Of a stretch of 64,000 nt of DNA, positions 59,062 to 64,000 are shown one piece after another. Position numbers and translations under genes: made by a program. The stretch is from positions 28,006,176-28,070,175 of the forward strand of contig CM036771.1 of assembly GCA_020796225.1 (NCBI GenBank). Reading direction: 5' to 3'. The notes below the pieces were generated by a model, which saw only the letters and a list, made by a program, of their open reading frames with translations, had not been told where the DNA came from and ran no database searches. How positions within the stretch are numbered: the stretch's first letter is position 1; each line of letters begins with the position of its first letter. The DNA is from Arion vulgaris (Eukaryota; Mollusca; Gastropoda; Stylommatophora; Arionidae).

Positions 59062-59063
<2 letters not shown>
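56436..59063 (+). mobile_element. RTE LINE with inverted 5' part (twin priming)
   Basis: Sense part (about 56886-59063): SDHNPVMIKLNIKLK, linker, RT with [42 protein letters not shown], catalytic YADD at 58286-58297, C-terminus FEMWIYRRISRVSWTEKQTN and FGHIKRHDTMIKHLLEGKVE, ending CACCTGATGATGATGAT. The 5' part (56436-56885) is on the minus strand and encodes the APE endonuclease: GYWTYNDRMMLLKIRAKP, IIQTYAPTSDHTDEE, IMGDMNSKIGKGKY, NQIDFIMIRNRFKN. Minus part ends where the sense part begins, in protein order. Several frameshifts and stops: dead copy. Confidence 0.93.
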
Positions 59064-59138
<75 letters not shown>

Positions 59139-59152
59139 CACACACACACACA
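59064..59152. repeat. (TA)n-(CA)n microsatellite on RTE tail
   Basis: Starts directly at the GATGATGAT end of the RTE element, suggesting growth from the LINE tail repeat. Confidence 0.95.
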
Positions 59153-59159
59153 CAATTTA

Positions 59160-59765
59160 TGTGGCCCTATGGTATTGTCACACTCAGGGTTTCTTAATGC
59201 CAACTTAGTTTATTTTGTACCTACGACTCTCTAGTACCTTTCTTCAATTATCCAGTATTTTTCTTCCCTTTACACTCACTTTCATTAACATGACTGTCTT
59301 ACTTGGTTAACTCTGCTTTGACATTTTCTTGTTTCTTTAATCATGTTAACTCTGTCTCTCTTTCTCTCTCTCTCTGTGTGTTAAATAACACTGACTCGTT
59401 CTTTAAATCACTTTGGCTCTTGTTTTAAAAAATCATGTTCGCCCTCTTAAATTAACTTCTCTTTTCAATTTTAAATCACCTTTCTTTATTGTTTTCTTGA
59501 AATCACCTGATCTTGACCCCTTTTTCATTATATTGACTCTTTTTAATTCACATAAACTTCTAAAATCCCCTAGCTTAGTGTTCTATAAATCATTCAATCC
59601 CATTGAACCACCTTGATTCTCTTCGAAATTAAATTACTTTGATATATCATTTGTATTTAGTCATTGTGTAATATTTCTTGTTAAGTTCACTTCTTTGCAT
59701 ATCTTATTTCAAATGTATGATGAGCAGTACAATTAGATGTTGTATAATTAATACACTTTTCTATC
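59160..59765. other. Intron, nothing recognised
   Basis: TTAACTCTxTCTCT-like pyrimidine-rich blocks recur loosely (59290-59470); no element supported. Confidence 0.35.
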
Positions 59766-59770
59766 AACAG

Positions 59771-59908
59771 AAAGATTTGGAAACTCGAGGGGGAGACAAC
59801 AACATGATGCACAAAGTTTTTCAGATTTACCTGGGCTTCCTACGTTCAAGCCAGTCAGAAATATTACAGAAGCATGTCTTTGGGGCATGGCGAGCATTTA
59901 TCAAAAAG
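59771..59908 (+). CDS. DOCK9-like: DOCK-D exon p (138 nt), last in window
   Basis: Acceptor TATCAACAG, donor AAAG|GTAAAT, phase 0 at both ends, 46 codons. The peptide has NNMMHKVFQIYLGFL (vertebrate HNPLMKKVFDVYLCFL) and LQKHVFGAWRAFIKK. The following exons and the DHR2 domain should lie beyond position 64000. Confidence 0.92.
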
Positions 59909-60204
59909 GTAAATGCATTGTACAATCATTGATGCATGTAGAGGGAACATTGTTTACTAAATCAAAATATTGTTATTGTTAGATTACAGAGCACAAACAC
60001 CACATAATGAAAGGGCTATATGAGTAAATTCTTGTGTTTCTCTCTAGAATAGCCACTTGTTGACCACTTTTGTGATGTGTATGTGGTTAAGCTCTGGAAT
60101 TGTACGCTTTAGTCACAACACATTTAATTTCACCATGCAAGTTATTTGGGTTTGCCTCCCTAGCCTGTGACATGACAATTAACCACACTGACTACAGAAC
60201 ACAT

Positions 60205-61040
60205 GTGCATGTTATTGGTTACTAAACTGACGTCATTGCACTCCGGTCCAGACAGACCCATAGGTGCTCTGTCTCCCCAACAGATATCGAAGAGTATGCA
60301 TATTGATGGTTCCCATGGTTCGATGATTTAACACACTCCTCACTCTGCCCTCAGGCATCCAGTTCTACTTGTACAACAGGTAACTACAAACTGCTTAAAT
60401 CGTTGGATCGGTTTAACATCTATTTAGTGTCCTCATCCAACAGACAGTCGCAAAGAGACAGAAGAACATACTCCCTATCTATCTTGAACTCTCCAATAAT
60501 CGATGCTGTTGATGCCAGCCTGTCCACTCTCTCTTTACCGTAAACACCCACATGCCCAGGACAGTATATCCACGTAAGCCGCTGGAGGTTAGAAACTTCT
60601 ATAGACGACATCCACTCATACCGAAACCTGCCCTTCTGGATCTTGTGAAGCATCGACTGAGAGTCAAACACAACAATAGCCCCAGTAAATGAAGTCCCAG
60701 AGAGCCAATGGAGTGCAGCAGTAACGGCCTCAACCTCCATCCTCATACTAGAAGTAGTTTCCTGTACGCTCCACTTCGCTCTGCAACAACCCTACCATGC
60801 ACATTAGCCAAGAAACCCCACCCGGACTTCTCACCACGATAAACTGACCCATCGGTATATACAACATCATCATCATTTGCATTATCTTCTATCAGCTGCT
60901 TAACTGCGAGATCAGTCTTCATGTTGCCCCAATCTCTACATTCTCTTCCAAGAGTAATGATGACGTTGAGATATTTGGTCATGCTACCATCTATTGGGAT
61001 CCATTCTTCCCCTTTTGGTAGGCTCACAACCATGGTCACC
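60205..61040 (-). mobile_element. I-group LINE RNase H subfamily 2, minus strand
   Basis: Minus strand reads LPKGEEWIPIDGSMTKYLNV, DDDVVYTDGSVYRGEKSGWG, MRMEVEAVTAALHWLSG, FDSQSMLHKIQK, WIYCPGHVGVYGKERVDRLA (ERAD altered to ERVD) and the ACGTCAGTTTAGTAACCAAT tail. Close to 30037-30823. Confidence 0.9.
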
Positions 61041-61041
61041 T

Positions 61042-61197
61042 TTCAGACAGTGTCGTCTTCGTGGTAGAGAGAGAGGATATACTAATCAACTTCTCATGGG
61101 TACGGTGAGCAAAAGGACTTTGGGATGGCTGCTGCAGCGGAAGACAGAGCACGAATGGAAATGTCCATTGTGCCATGACATCGATCACATAACATAA
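61042..61197 (+). mobile_element. I-group LINE 3' remnant
   Basis: Reads CRLRGRERGYTNQL, TVSKRTLGWLLQRKTEHEWK and CPLCHDIDHIT; same subfamily as 17850-18035. Abuts the minus-strand LINE head to head. Confidence 0.75.
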
Positions 61198-61236
61198 TCT
61201 GACGCGTATATTTAGCAAATGTTTTCTAATTACTAA

Positions 61237-61350
61237 TTATACTCATGATTGCCAGGACTGATTTCTTTAGGATTTAAATTAGGAAGTTGATCAAGATTAG
61301 AATAACATGTGGGTATCTGGAAAACAATATAGACCCTAATAAAAATATAT
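61237..61350. repeat. Left arm of large inverted repeat
   Basis: The run AGGAAGTTGATCAAGATTAG followed by AATAACATGTGGGTATCTGG is repeated in reverse complement at 63594-63650. Homology extends outward (ATTGCCAGGACTG at 61251 against CAGTCCTGGCAT near 63922) and inward (GACC-TAAT). Confidence 0.88.
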
Positions 61351-61369
61351 TGCTAAATATCTTTTCCTT

Positions 61370-61484
61370 TGTTCTCAACTAAGTTCCAAGGACAGTCAGT
61401 GCAAGGCGGTCTAACCGTGCAAAATCTCATTTCTATCCTTGTCCTTTCAAGTAAATATACTACTCAATTTTTTCATCCAATCTT
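61370..61484. repeat. About 115-bp direct repeat, left copy
   Basis: TTCTCAACTAAGTTC...CAGTCAGTGCAAGGCG...TCATCCAAT. The right copy is at 61870-61982 with about 10-15% difference. They bracket a minus-strand LINE. Confidence 0.85.
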
Positions 61485-61868
61485 CTTCTTTTGTCGTCAC
61501 ACTGCTACCGGGTTGTTGCCCAGTGTCGTGGTTTTTGTTTTGCACTGTTCTGGTGGCTTGGGTGATTGTTATTTTTGCTCTTTCACAGGATTCTGCTATG
61601 CCGTCTAACCATCTTCATGGTCTTCCTCTTGCCTTCTTTCCCGATGTTCTGTTGTAGAAGACTGTATACTGTGTAGTTTGGATGCATTCTTATTAAGTGG
61701 CCAAACCACTTCATTCTTTGTTTCTCAATGTAATTCAAGCAATGTTCTGTGCCAACTTTCTTATGCTGATGTTGGTGACTGTCTTTTCTGGTGTTGTTGG
61801 TAACCTTTCGCAGGCAACACATTTCACATGTAGTTATTTTTTGTGACTACGTGTTGCTCATTGTCCAT
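61485..61868 (-). mobile_element. Short LINE 3' end between direct repeats
   Basis: Minus strand reads NYIEKQRMKWFGHLIRMHPN, then in another frame ESCERAKITITQATRTVQNK, ending in GAAGAAG at 61485. Both ends coincide with the direct repeats, so these may be an unusually long target-site duplication. Confidence 0.7.
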
Positions 61869-61869
61869 G

Positions 61870-61982
61870 TTCTCAACTAAGTTCTCAGGGCAGTCAGTGC
61901 AAGGCGATCTAACCTTGCAAAATCTCATTTTCTATCTTTGTCATTTCGAGTAAATATACAAGTAAATTTTGTCATCCAATTT
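61870..61982. repeat. About 115-bp direct repeat, right copy
   Basis: See the left copy at 61370-61484: same order of blocks, including GCAAAATCTCATTT and AGTAAATATAC. Confidence 0.85.
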
Positions 61983-62241
61983 TAATTTGCTATTTCCTGC
62001 TTCAAAAATACACATCACTTTCACTGTCTTTATAAATATTTCATATAGTTTGTATAAGGATCGTTAGTTACAAGTTCATAGTTCAACTAATTAACTAAAA
62101 CAGATAAATGTTCTAAACTATAAATCAAATTCGTTCAATAGTATCTCCATTCTTGGTCTTCTTAATTGACATGTAAAATTCCATATCTGAAACTAAGTCA
62201 TATTCATCTGTGTGAAGTCTGAATTCTTGCCATCTCTTGTA

Positions 62242-63562
62242 CGAGGGGAAGTCAATAAGTAAGTCACAAAGTTATGTGAGATGGTAGGTAAATGTAGTTG
62301 GTGTTTTCTAAAAGTGTCATTAGGTGACAGCAACATCCAACTTTATATTCCCGTCAGCCAGGTGGCGCTATGTGTCTCATGCGCATGCGCAGCGCATAAA
62401 CAAAATGGCGACTGTACTTATGGAGAGTACAACAAAAGAGCAACGTGCTGTTGTGCCTTTTTTGTGGGCAAAAGGACTGCATGCAAAGGACATTCATAAG
62501 AAAATGCTTCCTGTTTATGCTGACAAATGTTTGTCCGTAAACGGTGCATAGTTGGGTAGACAAATTTTCTCAAGGACGCTCTAAAATTGTTGATGAAATC
62601 TGATCTGGTCGTCCTGTTGAGATTGCAACAGAAGCATCAGTGTAGCGGGTGGAGGAGATGATTAGAGGTGACAGATGAGTAACGATAGACTCTGTAGCAT
62701 CTGCAATAGGGTGCTCACATGGTTCAGCATACAGCATAATGCATGATCGATTTAAGAAAGTGTGCTCAAGTTGGGTACCCAGACAATTGAAAGAGGAACA
62801 CAAAATGAACCGATTTGGCCTGTCCTTGCATCATCTCTGTCGATACGAAGATGAAGGAGAAGAGATGCTGAACAGGATTGTTACTGGGGATGAATCATGG
62901 GTGCATCACTACCAGCCCGAATCAAAGCGTGCTTCAATGCAGTGGAAACATCCTTCTTCGCCTTGTGTCAAAAATTCAAGGTTACGCCATCAGCAGGGAA
63001 GGTTATGTTGATGGTGTTCTGGGATTGTCAGGGAGTGCTTTTAACCAATTTCATGAAGAAAGGTGGCAATGTGAATTCCGAATCATACTGTGAAGTTCTA
63101 TCGATGCTTCATGGTGCAATTCGAAAAAACGTCCAGAGTTGCTGACTAGAGGAGTGTTGCTCCTTCATGACAATGCCAGACCACATACGGCTCGATTAAC
63201 TCAGGAGAAAATTAACCAACTAAGGTGGGAAGTTCTGGAACATCCACCTTACAGTCCCGACTTAGCCCCTAGCGATTTCCACCTCTTTCGTTCACTGAAA
63301 ACCCACCTTGGCGGGAGACATTTCGTGAATGACGCCGAAGTTGAATGTGAAGTGAAAACGTGGTTTAGAAAACAGAGCCCGCAGTTCTATGCAGCCGGTT
63401 TGGGAGAATTGATAAAACGATGGGATAAGTGCATCAATGTTGGTGGAAATTATGTTGAGAAATAAAGGGACAATGTATGTATAAAAATAAACTGGTTTCA
63501 AGTTGTTATCATGTTTAGTTATTTTTCTACAGCCATTTGTGGCTTACTTATTGACTTCCTCG
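62242..63562 (+). mobile_element. mariner element with decayed DD34D transposase
   Basis: 1321 bp between TA duplications (62240-62241 and 63563-63564). Terminal inverted repeats of about 27 bp: CGAGGGGAAGTCAATAAGTA against CGAGGAAGTCAATAAGTAAG. The transposase starts at about 62405 with an HTH-type region (KGLHAKDIHKKM), then TGDESWVHHY (Asp at 62889), LLHDNARPHTA (Asp at 63169) and YSPDLAPSDFHLF (Asp at 63274), the last two separated by 34 residues, the mariner DD34D signature. At least one stop (near 62549) and several frameshifts: inactive. End GNYVEK at 63465. Confidence 0.96.
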
Positions 63563-63569
63563 TACTTAA

Positions 63570-63950
63570 CTAATATCTTCATTAGGTCTTTATCTTTTCC
63601 AGATACCCACATGTTATTCTAATCTTGATCAACTTCCTAATTTAAATTTTGTCATTATAGATGGAGACTGCAGTAAAACTATGCAGAATGATGAAACACG
63701 TAATAACAAGTACTGTAGTTTTACAAAATACAAAAACAATGACAATACACAGCAACGTTTCTACCAAAAGGCCTTTATCAAGCAAACGATAAAGGTCACT
63801 TTTGTTGTATCGTGTGCTTGATAAACGCTTTTGGTCAAAACGTTGCTGTGTATTGTCATTATTTTTGTATTTTATAAAACTACAGTACTTTGTTAATTTA
63901 AATTTTGTAAGAATTCAGTCCTGGCATTCATGAATATAATTATATATTGC
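63570..63950. repeat. Right arm of large inverted repeat, split by foldback
   Basis: Reverse complement of 61237-61350. It is interrupted between 63650 and 63890 by a Penelope-type foldback. TTAATTTAAATTTTGT occurs on both sides of that insertion, as a target duplication would. Confidence 0.82.
63655..63890. mobile_element. Penelope-type foldback 2
   Basis: Left arm GTACTGTAGTTTTACAAAAT...ACCAAAAGGCCTTTATCAAG, right arm CTTGATAAACGCTTTTGGTC...TATAAAACTACAGTAC: near-perfect inverted copies of about 90 bp. The right arm carries the hammerhead-like TTGATAAACGC...CAAAACGTTGCTG. Flanked by TTTAAATTTTGT repeats. Confidence 0.85.
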
Positions 63951-64000
63951 CTTTTTCGTCTTTACAGACGGTCAATTGGCAAGTGTTTTACTGTGACAAC

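Larger units (their letters stand above)
6663..59908 (+). other. DOCK9-like: Partial DOCK-D/zizimin-type GEF gene, 16 internal exons
   Basis: Sixteen + strand exons form one continuous reading frame of 1932 nt (644 codons). All splice phases agree and every intron begins GT and ends AG. Exon order and peptide content follow vertebrate DOCK9/DOCK11 as I remember them, over the helical stretch between the lipid-binding DHR1 domain and the catalytic DHR2 domain. Family knowledge: DOCK-D proteins activate Cdc42 and/or Rac at membranes and shape the actin cytoskeleton. First exon, DHR1, DHR2, promoter and stop codon are all outside the window. Introns run from about 0.9 to 13.4 kb and hold all the mobile elements listed here. 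The subfamily call is strong; which of DOCK9, 10 or 11 it corresponds to cannot be told, and an invertebrate may carry a single pro-orthologue. Confidence 0.92.

Noticed and set aside
62324..62563. Other-frame and antisense ORFs at the mariner 5' end
   Set aside because: Shadows of the transposase N-terminus; only the frame from about 62405 has mariner-like content.
1..64000. CRISPR arrays, phage, bacterial operons
   Set aside because: No spaced direct repeats of CRISPR type and no prokaryotic gene organisation; introns, SINEs and LINEs show a eukaryotic nuclear origin.

Overview
The window is animal nuclear DNA: AT-rich, intron-dominated, and about half covered by recognisable transposable-element debris. 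No prokaryotic operon, CRISPR array, rRNA gene or intact tRNA gene was seen. The only host gene I can support is on the + strand. It is a 16-exon internal piece (6663-59908) of a DOCK-family Rho/Rac guanine-nucleotide exchange factor, closest to the DOCK-D or zizimin group (DOCK9/10/11). The exons all have AG/GT borders, their phases match, and together they give 1932 nt (644 codons) without a stop. They cover the helical region between the DHR1 (C2-like) and DHR2 (GEF) domains; both domains lie outside the window. The host is an invertebrate metazoan. The mix of LINEs, tRNA-derived SINEs, Penelope-like elements, mariner and TTAA-flanked elements would suit a lophotrochozoan such as a mollusc, but this is a weak inference.

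Layout. 1-6662: intron with a 5'-truncated LINE (678-2093) and older LINE scraps. 6663-19113: six exons with introns holding RNase H-bearing LINE copies, a Penelope-like element with a GIY-YIG endonuclease remnant, minisatellites, a tRNA-derived SINE and a large non-coding retroposon. 19114-32517: a 13.4-kb intron with TTAA-flanked elements, a minus-strand LINE carrying two nested insertions, a candidate solo LTR, SINEs and a Penelope-type foldback. 32518-49615: five more exons with a second non-coding retroposon copy, 252-bp SINEs with perfect target-site duplications, a 51-bp minisatellite starting at a splice donor, and a LINE with three levels of nested insertion. 49616-59908: five exons plus an RTE LINE with an inverted 5' end. 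59909-64000: more LINE pieces, a mariner element inside a larger inverted repeat, and another Penelope-type foldback.

Most novel signal. A 1.3-1.8 kb ORF-less retroposon is present three times (13615-15423, 36939-38237 and a truncated copy at 22566-22944). Each copy has target-site duplications, and copy 2 has a clear (GAA)n tail. Its 3' end resembles that of the 252-bp SINE family, suggesting two different non-coding passengers of one LINE machinery. I do not recognise it as a named family.

Limits. Coordinates of decayed elements are approximate (tens of bases) except where target-site duplications fix them. LINE clade names rest on remembered protein motifs; no search was run.
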